Source: Siphonodentalium dalli (Eukaryota; Mollusca; Scaphopoda; Gadilida; Siphonodentaliidae). From it: a stretch of DNA of 64,000 bases. Position numbers and translations under genes: made by a program. The stretch's first letter is position 1. Every line of letters begins with the position of its first letter. Positions 8,924-20,250 of the stretch are shown one piece after another. The DNA is taken from the NCBI GenBank assembly GCA_032622095.1, contig CP136068.1, forward strand, positions 16,411,729-16,475,728, in the 5' to 3' direction. A model generated the notes under the pieces. That model was given only the letters and a program-made list of their open reading frames with translations. It was not told where the DNA came from and made no database searches.

Positions 8924-11569
8924 ATTAACCATATAACAACTCAGTCTGATCTGACAGTAAACAATCAGAGTTCCCGACGAGACGAAGTCCAATTTTATAT
9001 CTGATTGTGCCCATTGTCTGACATGCTAATTTAACAAATGTGTTTAAAGAGAGCAATAGATATCGACTTTATGAATGAGCCGATTGTCAAACAAATTGGT
9101 ACCCAGTTGCCGTTAACTGTCATTTCATGAGAGGTGTTAAAAATGCAATTACTGCTTTTCTATAGGCCTCGATCAGACTGGGTAATATAATCACTTAATG
9201 ACGCGTGAGCGAATTGAAGTAAGTTGGGTTAAGTAGAAAACGATTAAAAGTCGTTATCCGTGTCAACGTCAAGTGATAAAATATAAAATGTGCAAAATAA
9301 AAATAATTTTACAAGTGAAAATAGGCCACCAATATAATAAAGAGCGTTTTGTGAAACGTGTCGTTGTTATTCGATGCATCACACTAGCAGGGTGTGATGC
9401 TGGTTTTGAGTTCAATGATCTGGTAAATTTATTGAAAAACTAGTGACCAGTATGCTCAATAAGAGTCACTAAAATAAAGGCATATCGAACCAAAAGTTAG
9501 TGAAAAGGTACTGTTCATTCATTTACATAATGGATTTCGATAATACCGAAAGTTTCGATAAATTTACGAAGCCGAATAATATAAATCACTAAAAATGGCA
9601 ATTCCCAACATGCAAGGTTCAAATTGCGCTAAACACACTGCATATTTTTGTAATACACAGTTATAGTTGTATGGCATATATAGGCTCGCATCACGATAGC
9701 AGTGGTGATACGGGTTTTGAGGCAAATTGTCTGTTAAACTAGTTGAAAAAAAATAAAAAAAATAGTGTTCCGTATGCTCAACGAAGAGACACTATAAGAA
9801 ACAGTCAAAGTGAAATGAAAGCTGGAGAAAAATGCTCTTCGTTCATTTATATAATGGATGCCGATAATACCGGAAGTTTCGATAAATTTACGAAACCGAA
9901 TAGTATAAATGACTAAAACTGAAATTCACAACCTACAAAGGGAATTTGAGTTTAAGAAGTTCCATATTGTAGAAAAATGCGGAATATTCCTAGGGTGTAC
10001 GAGAAATTGTGTACAGTCCCTCGGGTTACAGTTAAGCACAGTGGGTGTGATTTAGGGATAGGAAGGTCCCCAAATCAATTCAGAGAAAGCAATAAATATG
10101 GTTACTGTGTTCCAACTTATTCTGTCATTCTAAACTTGGATGCTTTGGCATTCAAGTTGGAAAAAAAGGGAGAATTTCCCATGGCAAGAAATCCGTGTAT
10201 CAAAGCGATATAGTCACGGAAGCGTTTCGGACAGGCGTCTTTGTGTATCGATCCAAGTACGGGTATGTCGTGCTGATTCGGAAGTACGGGTATGTCGTGC
10301 TGATTCGGGAAAAAAATACTTGACCTGTCCTAACAAAACGAAAAACAGGATACAATAATGAGTTTTGGGGGTATGATAAAAATTGTAAATGAGATTACAT
10401 TGTCATAAGAAACAATTAATTGAATGTAATGTGGGTCATATATAATTGAATAGGAACTTCTTATATATAGGCCATGGCAATAGCCATTTATAACACAAAA
10501 ATATTATAAGTAGGTAAGATTGTAAATGGGTTTGCAAATTGTAAATGGGTTTGCAAAGTCTAGATAAGTTATTTTCGTATGGAAGTAAATTTGTCAGATA
10601 ATTGAATAATATATCTGCGTAGATAAGACAATAGAAGTATGTATCACAGACATAAGTGAGAGTAAGTAATTGGAAATAGCTTGACAAGTCTAGGTTAAGT
10701 GGTTATGAGAATTGAACGAACATAATAGCAGAATTGGAAACGCAAAGAAGTTAATTGTCGTATGTCCAAGCTGATATAAGTGGAACACATAACAGATCCG
10801 AACTGTTTGAAATAGAAATTGTAACAAGTAAATTGACTTATAGCCGAGATGGTAGTAAGACAAATACAGAACAGATATGGACTGTTCATAATAAAAATTG
10901 TTTTGCGATACCAGAGAGAGAGAGAGAGGGGTCGATCGCGCGATGGTCAAGTTACAAAACATTGAAAAGTTGTGGGATTTCAAGCCCGCGGTGGTTTCAA
11001 AATAAGTTGGTCAATGATCAGGGTATACTGATTAGGTTTTCATGATGTGATTGGTATGTTGTTTTTGAGGGCATTGTTCCGTCTCTGAGAAAGAGTACAA
11101 CATATTGAATAGTCACGAATTAAAGTGACAACAACAAGTGAAGTTGATAAAGAATTCATGAAAACTGAATGATTTGAAATGTATTGATGTTTGTATAAGA
11201 TGTTGTTTATGATTATTGATGTTGAATTGTATGTATCACCATGTATGACGTATTGTAGTCAGGTGCGTACTTCCATATATCTTTTTCAGTATGGTACGTG
11301 TAGAATTGTTTAGAACTTAACTGAGCTATGATGAGGGTGAAATAGAACACTTTAACTGTAATAGTCGATAGAATATAAAATTGATGTTATGTAAAGCAGT
11401 TTGTTTAGAAATTGGAGTTGACCGAGTAGAACACTATGGTAGTGGAGTACTGGAAGGGGTTGCAAACCCTAACAGTGGAATGAAGAAATTTGATATTTTC
11501 AGATAACTTAATCAACGAAACCGATTGCAACGGTGGAGTTGTTAGTTTACTTAAATAATTAAACTCGAA
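8924..11569 (+). other. Long non-coding 3' region of the retrotransposon, with an internal duplication
   Basis: About 2.6 kb between pol and the 3' LTR without a recognisable gene. The region around 9,375-9,595 recurs at 9,688-9,915 (offset 313-324 bases): a GCATCAC...GGTTTTGAG block followed by AGTTTCGATAAATTTACGAA. Smaller direct repeats occur at about 10,256-10,310 (26 bp) and 10,510-10,555 (19 bp). It could be a decayed third gene such as an envelope, or an untranslated region. No signal peptide or membrane protein frame of convincing length was found. Confidence 0.7.
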
Positions 11570-11582
11570 AAAAAGGGACGTG
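11570..11582 (+). promoter_or_regulatory. Polypurine tract
   Basis: AAAAAAAGGGACGTG, purine-rich, lies immediately upstream of the 3' LTR. This is the position and composition expected for the plus-strand primer of reverse transcription. Confidence 0.7.
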
Positions 11583-12453
11583 TGTGCTATAGTGGAATGT
11601 CGGGGTTAATATTTGCCTGAAAGTCTGTGTAGAGTAGGTTAATAAAACCAATTACCAACTGATCAATAAGAGTGTGGGACCACGACTTTACTGGTTCAGA
11701 AGTATATCGAATCATATGTTTGGAAACAGATCAATGTCACGTGGAAACCCCTTCACTGGTCTGAGAGAATAACGAATAAGAAGTTACTGGTCTGGAATTG
11801 GCTGTGAGTATATCGTATCAGAGACCAGTCATGTGACTTGGGGAGAAAGTTGGAATAAAATAGTATGTTTGCTTTTGGTCGTGGCTTTTCGGTGATAATT
11901 CTCTAAGTGACCGAGTGGCCCCGCGACAGACTTCAGGCATGTTCTCAACTGCTAGCCTTTTAAAAGTTGTTGTGGTAAATATATATCCATGCATTCTTGA
12001 TGTCACAATAAAGGATTGGGTATCTACAAAACTGTGTCTGGACCTGTGTTCCCAACGTGGAGAGACGATAGACGGCCGATTATAGGACACATGTTTTTTG
12101 GTTGCCGTGTGCAGAATTCCTAATACAGCTGTTGGTGAATTAGGAAAAATAAAAATCTAAAGGACAGTGCTAAGGACAATGCAAGAAATACACTTTTGCC
12201 GGAAATTCAGTGACATTCCGTTGAAAAGAAAATCCAGGAAGAAGATATATAAACATTCCGTTGAAATTGAAAATAAAAGCCAGGAAGAAGATATATAAAC
12301 ATTCCGTTGAAAATAAAATCCAGGAAGAAGATATATAAACATTCAGTTCAGAAGAAAATCCAAGAAGAAATTCACGAATATAAACACTCAGTTCAGAAGA
12401 AAAACCAAGAAGAAAATTTCAGAACATTATGTGAACAATTCAGTTCAGAAGAA
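11583..12453 (+). repeat. 3' long terminal repeat, truncated at its 3' end
   Basis: Starts TGTGCTATAG and appears identical to 1,739-2,609 at a constant offset of 9,844. It then stops inside a TTCAGAAGAA word and passes directly into the resumed left arm of the host inverted repeat. About 120 bases present at the end of the 5' LTR are missing. AATAAA is at about 12,007. Confidence 0.88.
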
Positions 12454-12700
12454 TATTTTTGGGGGAATTTTCATAATTTGGTATTAAACTGTTATTTATA
12501 AATTACAACACATAACGAAGGCCATCCATGTCTTTAAGTTCCACAGATATGAGGAGAATCACTGCGTTTTTATTTTCATGTCTGCGAACCAGGACGCATG
12601 TGTCGTGGTGCAACCAATGTACATATACACGTAGAATTCAAGCGGTAACCTTACCCCGGTGTTGGAGGTTACCACAGACTGGGATGACACTACATTAGAG
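12454..12700 (+). repeat. Left arm (inner part) of the inverted-repeat element
   Basis: The reverse complement matches about 13,700-13,940: TTTTCATAATTTGGTA, CTGTTATTT, GGCCATCCA, GGAGAATCACTGC, and a block with ACCCCGG and GGTTACCAC. It continues the arm broken off at 1,738. Confidence 0.7.
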
Positions 12701-13060
12701 GTGGTCAATTACTTTTAAGTACATGTACTGAAGAGAAAGAGAGAGGGACAGCTACACATTCGCATTTATATATGATATACAGGCATTGTATTAATGTGCA
12801 TTTAGGGCAATTAAAAATAAATTGAATTATATAAATTGAATTAAGAGATACGGTAGCAATTTCATATATAAATACCCCTCCAATTCAATTAAACCAAGTC
12901 TTCGCATATCACAACAACTTATGATACTGTATGATATTGGTTGGGTCGATGCTGTTTTGGATCGAGTCCCGTCCCGTTACTCTTCTATAACAGACTTGAT
13001 GCCCAGAATCATGGGCGTGAGTTACATGTAACTTACTTGTATGTCTTCGGATTACATGTA
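12701..13060. other. Spacer of the inverted repeat, no gene
   Basis: A/T-rich and holding only short A/T words, a GAGAGAGA-like run near 12,730 and ACATGTA words. No frame, RNA gene or promoter could be supported. Confidence 0.5.
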
Positions 13061-13167
13061 CAGTAATGCTCTAAATAAACGACCCCTTAACCACATCAGA
13101 ATTATTGGTAACTTTTCAGGATTTAGTTGGAAATATGGTTTGTTGCCATTTATCGGAAAGCTCTCAG
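13061..13167 (+). mobile_element. Half of a CAGTAATG-type MITE, truncated at its centre
   Basis: Starts CAGTAATG after a TA. It continues with CCTTAACCACA, TTTTCAGGATTTAG, TTGTTGCCATTTATCGG and AAAGCTCTC, and then stops at the element's centre. The complete relative is at 44,090-44,273. Confidence 0.65.
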
Positions 13168-13440
13168 TGAGATCCAAGATGGCTGTCAGCGTCCATGTTT
13201 TTAATCCGAAATTGTACTAATTCAATAGCTCCCATCTAGAGTTGATCAAAAAATGCCTGTAATTTTTCAACGCATTTCACTTTATATAATTGTAGGCTGA
13301 CTGGTGTAACGATAGATTAAAATTTGAAATCCAATATGACCGCCGGTGGCCATGTTTTGTTAAATAATTCTGAAATAATTGTAAGCTCCCATCTAGAGGA
13401 CACCCCGAAAATCCATATGAAGTACCGGTATCCCAATATA
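13168..13440. repeat. Two degenerate units of the ~165-bp 'AAGATGGC' repeat
   Basis: It holds TCCAAGATGGCTGTCAGC and TCCAATATGACCGCCGGTGG, each followed by CATGTTTT, CTCCCATCTAGAG and a TCCATATGAAG-like word. The same repeat occurs in more units at 20,240-21,070. Confidence 0.6.
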
Positions 13441-13679
13441 ACTTTAAAATATGGCTTATACACTGAACCAACACAGATACAGACGCATACATCGTATATT
13501 ATAAATATGACATAATATTTTTGATTTAAAAATTCAACATGCAAATGAAGGTTGTGTTGCAACGGCAGATTTGTTATTTACATCGCATATTGTTGAATTG
13601 CCTTGAAAATTAAGGCTGACTCAATACTGTCCACTAGAAATTTGGGGGTCATTTAGGCTTCTCGAGTTTGGGCGCCCAT

Positions 13680-14705
13680 ACCTGTAACAGGTAGCAAAAC
13701 AACCCTATAAATTTCCCTGTACACCGTGGTAATTCCAACACAGCGGTAAGGTGTATATTGTGTGTACCGGGGTTGCACCACGATGCATGTGGTCCAGTGC
13801 TCAGGCATGAAGATAAAATGCAGTGATTCTCCTTATATATGTGGATCTTAAATGCTTGGATGGCCTTTATTATACATGTACATGTGGGTTATAATTTAGA
13901 AATAACAGTTACCAAATTATGAAAATGTCCCCAAGAATATACTAAGAGTATACAGGTCAGGTACCGGGTAGACGGTAAAAATGATAATATGAATGCATTC
14001 TTATCCACAAAACACACTTTGTGTGAGCCAAGCGTTTGTTTACATGTATATACATGTACATAACGTAAATAGTGATCGGTAAGCAAAACACTCCACATCG
14101 TTACGATTCTTTAGAAGAGTGATGACCTATTCAACACAGAAATCTTGAGGTGAAGATCAGCGATAGCTATACCGGTATGTTGTAAACAACTTGGTGGCAT
14201 TTCTAACAAAAGTTCAATTACATGTAGTGGCGGTCTCCTCCGTGTTGAGTGTTTTGCTTATCGCATACTCTTTATGTACCGGTACTGTTTGTTTACATAA
14301 CATGGCATTTGTTTAAATAACACTAGCCTCACAGAGTACTAACATGACAATAACATGCTGCAATTTACACTATATTTATGAATGGTATGTATACGTGTAA
14401 GAACAATGTTTGTTATCTTTATTTATAATATAATATTATTTCTGTCATTATTTCATCCTCCGTCAATGCTTACTTTTCCCTTAAACAAGATCATTATGGA
14501 CTTATTATTGTCTTCAACGTTTTGTTTGATGACCCACTAATAGACCGCGGTATCATAAAGTTGATAAACAAACGGTACTGTAAATCCACCGCAGTGACCA
14601 TTTCGATACTGCTGTGGACACTGTATACTACTGGTAATACTGTGGTCATTACCGGGGTATCAGCCCGTTTTTCAAGTCAATTACTTTGATTATAGTGGTA
14701 ATCTG
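13680..14705 (-). repeat. Right arm of the large inverted-repeat element
   Basis: This is the inverted partner of 985-1,738 plus 12,454-12,700. With the retrotransposon removed, the two arms are each about 1 kb and face each other across a ~1-kb spacer. Similarity is imperfect, with many point changes and small gaps, so the host element is much older than the insertion in it. Part of this arm (13,970-14,110) is also found at 20,090-20,250. Confidence 0.72.
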
Positions 14706-15940
14706 TAGGTTACCACCAGTCATACTACCGGTACTAGTACATGTAACTACATGTACCGGTACATGTATGACAATTTAGCCAACAACTAGAGCGATCCTTG
14801 ATGTAATTGACCACCGATAACTTGGTGACACCTCGGTAATACATGTACTGTGGTAACATACTGTGGTATAAACCACTAACCACCAACACTGCATAAAGGT
14901 TACCACTTCAAACCATGATGGATCAACGAGAAATGTCACAACAGTAAACATGTTACTAAAAATCATGTACACTTTTTGTGAATGCGACATGAACATGTGT
15001 TCAACGTAATATTCCAGCTGATGTACCGTTTGCACACTGTGAACTTTACACGACTTTGAAGTTGCCCACATTGTTTCAGCTGTCAAATTATAAACTCCAC
15101 CCATCGCCTGGTATCTGGCCGCATTGATTGGCATTACACATGGAAGTATGAACATCAAGTGCAGTGATTCTCCTTGATATATAAGAAATGAACAGCAGTT
15201 TTAATGTGGTCATGGGAATTTGACCGCAACAACAAATTTGCTGGCTTTTTATCGCTGTCAAAACCCATGACCAAGTTGAATCCACCATTTACATCTTTCT
15301 CAAAACCTATACTGGTATATATCTGGATCATTATGCCTCCATATTGCCTTTATTGGCGGGGTGCTACTTAAAACAATACCGTAACGCGCCAAGCACAGGA
15401 ATTACTTGTGTTGGCTGTTGCATACACATGTACATGTACATATGCAGGAACGTGTCTATAGCTAAAGTAGGGCCATGGGAATCGGGTATTGAATCGGGTA
15501 CCGTAGTCAATGTCAACATCATAAAGTGGGCCTTAAAATAATAAAAGCACATTTATGATTCGCGACAGAATAGCCAAACAGGCTACGTTATAAATAAATA
15601 TATATGTATTCTGCTGTTGGCTGCAAAATAACCATTATCAGCCCAAATAGTTTTAAAGACTATTACGCCGCTAGCGACAGGGCTTATAAGTTATATTTCG
15701 CCGAGAATCCAAATCTAGGGTAGATTCTCGCAAATTACCATGGATTCTAGTGAAAAAGTATATATGGATTCTCGCAAATCCAGATGAGATATATGCCCTG
15801 AGTGGCATAATAAGATTGTCTCTTTATCCTACCAGTAGCGGAAAATTAGCCAAAGCCACTCCTCGTCAATTAGGAAATATCGTACATGTACCTAGTTGGC
15901 TAGTATCCCATAAATATTCATCAAATTACTAGTGCTGAAA
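14706..15940. repeat. Dispersed repeat, copy A
   Basis: Matches 21,330-22,340 in the same orientation through ordered landmarks: ACAATTTAGCCA, CAACTAGAGC, ACCACCAACACTGCATAAA, TGTACACTTTTTGTGAATGC, GACTTTGAAGTTGCC, CTCCACCCATCGCCTGG, GCCTTTATTGGCGGG and CATTTATGATTC. A shorter version lies at 47,290-47,560. A 127-codon minus-strand frame (14,775-15,158) is not kept intact in the other copies, so the repeat is probably non-coding. Confidence 0.72.
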
Positions 15941-16739
15941 CGGTTGACCTATTTTTGTATCCGGTTAACCGCGACGTGTAACCAGATCATAACCGGTTAT
16001 CCGCTATTTTCAACCTATGACTTTATACTGATTATTTATACTATAATTTGTACCAATATATCATCATAATTTGATTTATTAACTGCATGGCAGACTCGCG
16101 TAATGTTTACACAGACAGAGCTTGTATTAAACGAATGTAAATCACCAAACACGAACGTCACAAAGCCACGTGTTGACAACTTGGCAGATGACACAGTGAA
16201 CTAAAACTCGCACCTGCGGTCCGCATCGGCATCTCTGGTTTAGACTAGGTTTTGTCATAGACCAGGTTTAACTCCAGTTTAAACTAGGTTTAAGTAGGAG
16301 TAAAACTTGGTTTTCCTGTAGTAAATCTAGGTTTTATGCGAGTAAAACTGGGTTTTAGTGTAGTTAAACCCAGTTTTGTGATAAACTCAGTTTTAGTTTG
16401 TGGAATTCGATCTGAATTAAAAACTAGGTTTTATTGACGTAATAAAGTTATGGTAATATTACTAATTGTTTGTGGTGAATTGGCTATAATATCATCAGTA
16501 TAAGCTTCGGTATATATGATGTATACGTACCATATGTCTCATCTCGAAAATATACCTTTAAATATACTTTGAAAAAACATCAAAGTTAAACGACCCTACC
16601 CCAGGTTTAACTAAAACCTAGTTTTTTGGGGTTTAATTATTCGGTCGATTTTTTTCGCCCAGTATTGATGTTGTTTCTTCGCGTATATGGGAGTGTTTAT
16701 TTGAATTGGGGGAGGCGTTTATGCGCGGGCGTTTGTCAT
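15941..16739. repeat. Intergenic stretch with degenerate 'AAACTAGGTTTTA' repeats
   Basis: From about 16,235 to 16,625 the words TTTAAACTAGGTTT, AAAACTTGGTTTT, AAACCCAGTTTTG and AACTAGGTTTTA recur on both strands at irregular spacing. Before 16,235 nothing is recognised. Confidence 0.45.
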
Positions 16740-17074
16740 TCAATGTACATGCAGGAGAGTCTTAGTGGAATTCGGGGAGGCAGATGTCGGTACTTATGAG
16801 ATAAATTCTAACAAAATATGTGCCAGTGTGATGGATAATTTCTTGCTATATATGTCTGTTTGCAATTCGCTCGTTCGGATGTCGCTTTGGCGACTGAGAG
16901 CATGGAGGGATCGAACTGATAAGTTTGACACGTTAGACACGAATATGACTTTTGAATATGTTTCCTTATTCACTAAAAGGTCTCTTTCGGTCAATTTGGC
17001 GCATGGGGTGTTGGCCCGCCCAAATACCCACCAGAGACACACCAGTCTTCATCCGGGGAGGGTAACGGCCACCC

Positions 17075-17510
17075 TGAGGGGGAATGTGTAATACTTTCAA
17101 TGATACGTATGTAATTATGGTTAATCATATCTGGGAGGTCACTGGCCTGACCTGATGATGGGAACAACAACTCTGAGGTGAATGATTTAGGTCATTGACT
17201 CTAGAGTTAACTGCTTTCGTCAAAACAGGTTATTAATTGTCCGCCTGTTTTGATGTTAGCGGCGCACACGTGTTCCAATCAAATCACGACATCTGGGGTT
17301 CAGGGCGTTTTCTCTCAGCGCATATATACTAGACAGAGCCAAGCTCTCTCGCTCTCTTGTTCTGAACGTATTCATAAGAAGATATCATTGTATATTATTC
17401 TCCCGTGGCTGCCTTGCTGTTCACCTGTATATACTTGTGTTAATAAATCACCATGTTTTCTGAGAGTTCCGTGAGCAGGATGCTTCTTGGAATTCTTGGA
17501 CATGGACGCA
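17075..17510 (+). repeat. Probable LTR of an older retrotransposon, with a purine tract before it
   Basis: GAGGGGGAATG (17,077-17,086) resembles a polypurine tract and is followed by TGTAATAC, a typical LTR start. Within the next 430 bases there is a TATA-like CATATATACTAG (about 17,320) and AATAAA (about 17,442). That is the order expected in U3 and R. No second copy is in the window and the 3' end cannot be fixed. The 16,765-17,091 frame upstream could be decayed pol or chance; I see no motif in it. Confidence 0.4.
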
Positions 17511-17689
17511 GGCGGTCACGGGGGAGAAACGAAGGAAGGAAGGAAGAAATGCAAGGTATGAGGCAATTTGCAATTATTTGGCTTGGTTCACAACTCTTTA
17601 TAGGTAAATAGGCAGATTTAACTATAGTTTAAAATGGTTCCATCAATTTTGCTATATAAGGTAAACTTAGAAACTACTGTCGTGCCAGT

Positions 17690-18480
17690 ATGTTTGTTTC
17701 GAGTTGTTGTTGTTTCATTAATCGTTGCGTCGATTGGAAATGAATGAGATCTGGTCTTAATTTTTGTGCAAATTGGCTAAACTCTTCATGAGTCGAGTTA
17801 TCAGGATTTAAAAATTGTTGTGTCACATTTAAATAAATGATAGCTGGTCTAAATTTGTGTGGGAATTGACCATTGTTATGTTCCGGGACACCCCGTCGCT
17901 TGTTCGATGGAAATTGCTTAGCTTTGAAGTAAATTGTAGACTTAAAGGAGCAATCCATATAGATAAAGTCTAGTTGTTCCCGTTGAGAAGAAAGTTAAAA
18001 CAACATGTCAAAATATGAGTTTATCAATGGAAGTTGAAATAAAGAGTGGTTTTTATTTTCGAGGTATTATTAGTCACATGTACGCTGGTCTAAATTTTTG
18101 TGCAAATTGGCCGTAATTATTAAAATTGAAAAATGTTATCAGCTAGAAGAAATAATCACTGGGATAAAAATTATGTGTCCAGAGCTATGGTATCCAAGAA
18201 TTGGATGAGATTGGTTTGACAATCTACGCGAGGATGACTCCCAGTGAATTATTAAATTATGCAGGGTAGAGATATGGTTGTTCAGGGAATACACAGTTAT
18301 AGTTTAAATTGTGGCGTCAAATTATTCTATAATAGGTATGCTTGAAAATTACTGTTCTGTCAGAGTTTTCTATGTCAAATTGTTGTTTCAAAAATCGTTG
18401 CGTCGATTTGAAATAAAGATTGTTTGTTTTTCGAGGTATTATTAGTTACATGTACGCTGGTCTAAATTTTTACACGCGCG
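17690..18480. repeat. Degenerate repeat built on 'GCTGGTCTAAATTTTTGTGC'
   Basis: The word recurs at about 17,753, 17,842, 18,083 and 18,454, often followed by AAATTGGC. A second word, AATCGTTGCGTCGATT, occurs at about 17,722 and 18,395. A 94-codon minus-strand frame at 17,674-17,958 is a product of this repetition and contains two similar ~36-residue halves. Confidence 0.5.
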
Positions 18481-19110
18481 GTGTTATATATATAGGCCTA
18501 TACTGACGCAGTATAATGTTATCCCGGCCGCGTTGAATTCGACTGTTAAATTGTTAAAATCTTAAAAAGGCACAACGCTCTCGTTTATAAAATAAACTGG
18601 ACCTGATTTCTTTCAGACTTTCACAACTTCAGAGCAAAATACCACATACATAATCAAATCGCTAATATTAGCAAGGGTATTTCGTCGCTTGGATGTCAAA
18701 TGCCATATCTTCTCACAAAATTTACGTTTTAGAATTGATATAATATAGATAAATTGTTTTTATTTGAATAACCGTTCCATTGATATATGTATACTATTTC
18801 CGCCGTTTTGACAAAAACCCTCATGAACGCTTTGTGCCCTTTTACAAAATAGTTTAAATTCGTCTTAAATTAAACTCTACGGTTGTTTCAACGGACGAAT
18901 TTAGAATTAAAATCGAGTTTAATTGGAATTGAATTCGAGTCGTCGGTATTGCGACGTTTGTTCTAAGGGTTATAGAACAAATTCCAAGCGTATCAGCCAG
19001 ATCAGCCAGCTAAATATATTTGTTTTCAATACCGCACAAAGTCACACCAGAACTATTTGCAACTGTCGCGGTAACAGCTAGTCAATTGACCCCCTTATAG
19101 ATATAATATG
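18481..19110. other. No gene seen
   Basis: A/T-rich sequence with TTTAAATT and GAATT words. No repeat family member, RNA gene or coding frame was recognised. Confidence 0.4.
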
Positions 19111-19112
19111 TT

Positions 19113-19329
19113 TTATTTCAAAATACCGTCGGGTGGCAAAAAGTTTATTTCACACGAATCGTAATATTTCTCAGAAAGATGGACAATACCGGTACTAGTA
19201 TTGTCAGGTAATTCAGGGTAATTGATCACATACAATTGGCCATTCTTTGTGTGGCTGCTCCCAGTGACAACATATTTGTTCGTCATATCCATACTGATTG
19301 CCAACTGAGTTTGATCATCAAAACAATCT
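19113..19329 (-). CDS. Weak candidate: terminal exon of an unknown host gene
   Basis: On the minus strand an open frame of about 72 codons reads like protein, with varied residues, few low-complexity runs and the segment NKYVVTGSSHTKNGQLYVIN, loosely like a beta-propeller strand pattern. It is preceded by a plausible splice acceptor (TTTGTGTAG, plus-strand complement at 19,330-19,338). The stop is followed within a few bases by an AATAAA-type signal. No family was recognised. No other exon was found nearby, so it may be a retrocopied or orphan fragment. Chance is a real alternative. Confidence 0.25.
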
Positions 19330-19359
19330 CTACACAAATCGATTAAAACCCGCAAACAA

Positions 19360-20089
19360 CATCACCAAATTGTAAGCAAAGACGTATTCGCCAGTGTCTC
19401 ATGTGTCCCCAAGTGACGTCATGCACCAGGGTTGGTTGGATTCACCGTGACGGCGTTTTCATTTTAGGCGCGCGTTCTGAGCGACGTCAAACTGGACATT
19501 TTAATTCGCGATTTGCTTAAGTCTTTGCTTTGCGATCGTTTTGAGGGTATAAATGACTGATTTATAACAAAAAAGTGTGGATTTTGCGAGTTCCGTCTAT
19601 CTCTTTAAAGGATAATTGTTTACGTTCCAATGAACATTAAAATGAACTGAAAACAAACTGTTAATGGGCGCTATACTTTCAGAAACACAGTTTAAGTAAC
19701 GGTGTTTGTTCCAATCACAAACCCTGTGTGCCCTTCAGCACATTTCCAAACCCTGTGTACCCTTCAGCAGTTTTTTTGGTGAGAGTGACCCCTTCAGCCC
19801 TACTAGGCCTAGATATATGTATGGCGGCAAAGTCTGTCTCAGTTAGTACAGTAATAAAGTAATGTGATGTTGATTTTGTGGCGTTCCATATGTGCACGAA
19901 TTTAGGTCTATATATGTCGGGCGGGGTTAATGCAAATACAGTTCTTAGTGAAATAAAGTAGTCCTACGTCTCCATGCAGTGACAAGAGAACCATAGCCAA
20001 TACCCTAATATGAATGAGAATTTGTTCATGCACTAGAACACAATAAAGTAACAAAGAACATTTATTTACCCGTCATTTTTGAAAGGCCA
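19360..20089. other. No gene seen; one short direct repeat
   Basis: An ACCCTGTGT(G/A)CCCTTCAGCA word occurs twice (about 19,723 and 19,750). Nothing else could be supported. Confidence 0.4.
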
Positions 20090-20250
20090 CCCCCAGTAGA
20101 ATAAAATAATGATCATATGATTGCGTTATTATCCACAAAACACTCCTTGTGTGAGACGAGCGTTTGTTTACATACAGCACATGAATGGTGAACAATAAGC
20201 AAAACACTCAACACCGCCAGGGGCGATTGTTTAGGAGAAAATGGCAAGCT
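20090..20250. repeat. Fragment related to the large inverted-repeat arm
   Basis: TTATCCACAAAACACTC, GTGTGAGACGAGCG, TTTGTTTACAT, AAGCAAAACACTC match 13,990-14,110 in the same orientation. Confidence 0.6.

Larger units (their letters stand above)
1739..12453 (+). mobile_element. Ty3/gypsy LTR retrotransposon, nearly complete
   Basis: The element has a 5' LTR from 1,739, a leader, gag (3,270-4,484), pol (open 4,460-8,923), a long non-coding 3' region, a purine-rich tract just before 11,583 and a 3' LTR from 11,583. Domain order in pol is protease, reverse transcriptase, RNase H, integrase, which is the Ty3/gypsy (Metaviridae) order. No envelope gene is visible. The LTRs appear identical over 871 bp and both genes are uninterrupted, so the insertion is young by the usual LTR-divergence argument. 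The 3' LTR stops at 12,453 where the 5' copy continues, so its end seems to be lost, together with a few tens of bases of target. No clear target-site duplication was found. The element sits inside the left arm of an inverted-repeat element. Confidence 0.93.

Noticed and set aside
8924-11569. Envelope gene of the gypsy element
   Set aside because: No long frame, signal peptide or membrane segment could be found; the longest frames are under 100 codons and on mixed strands.
14775-15158. 127-codon minus-strand frame
   Set aside because: It lies in a dispersed repeat; the copies at 21,476-21,688 and 47,284-47,570 keep only short pieces with stops.
16765-17091. 108-codon plus-strand frame as a gene
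   Set aside because: No motif, antisense frame of similar length, and it directly precedes a probable LTR purine tract; could be decayed pol at best.
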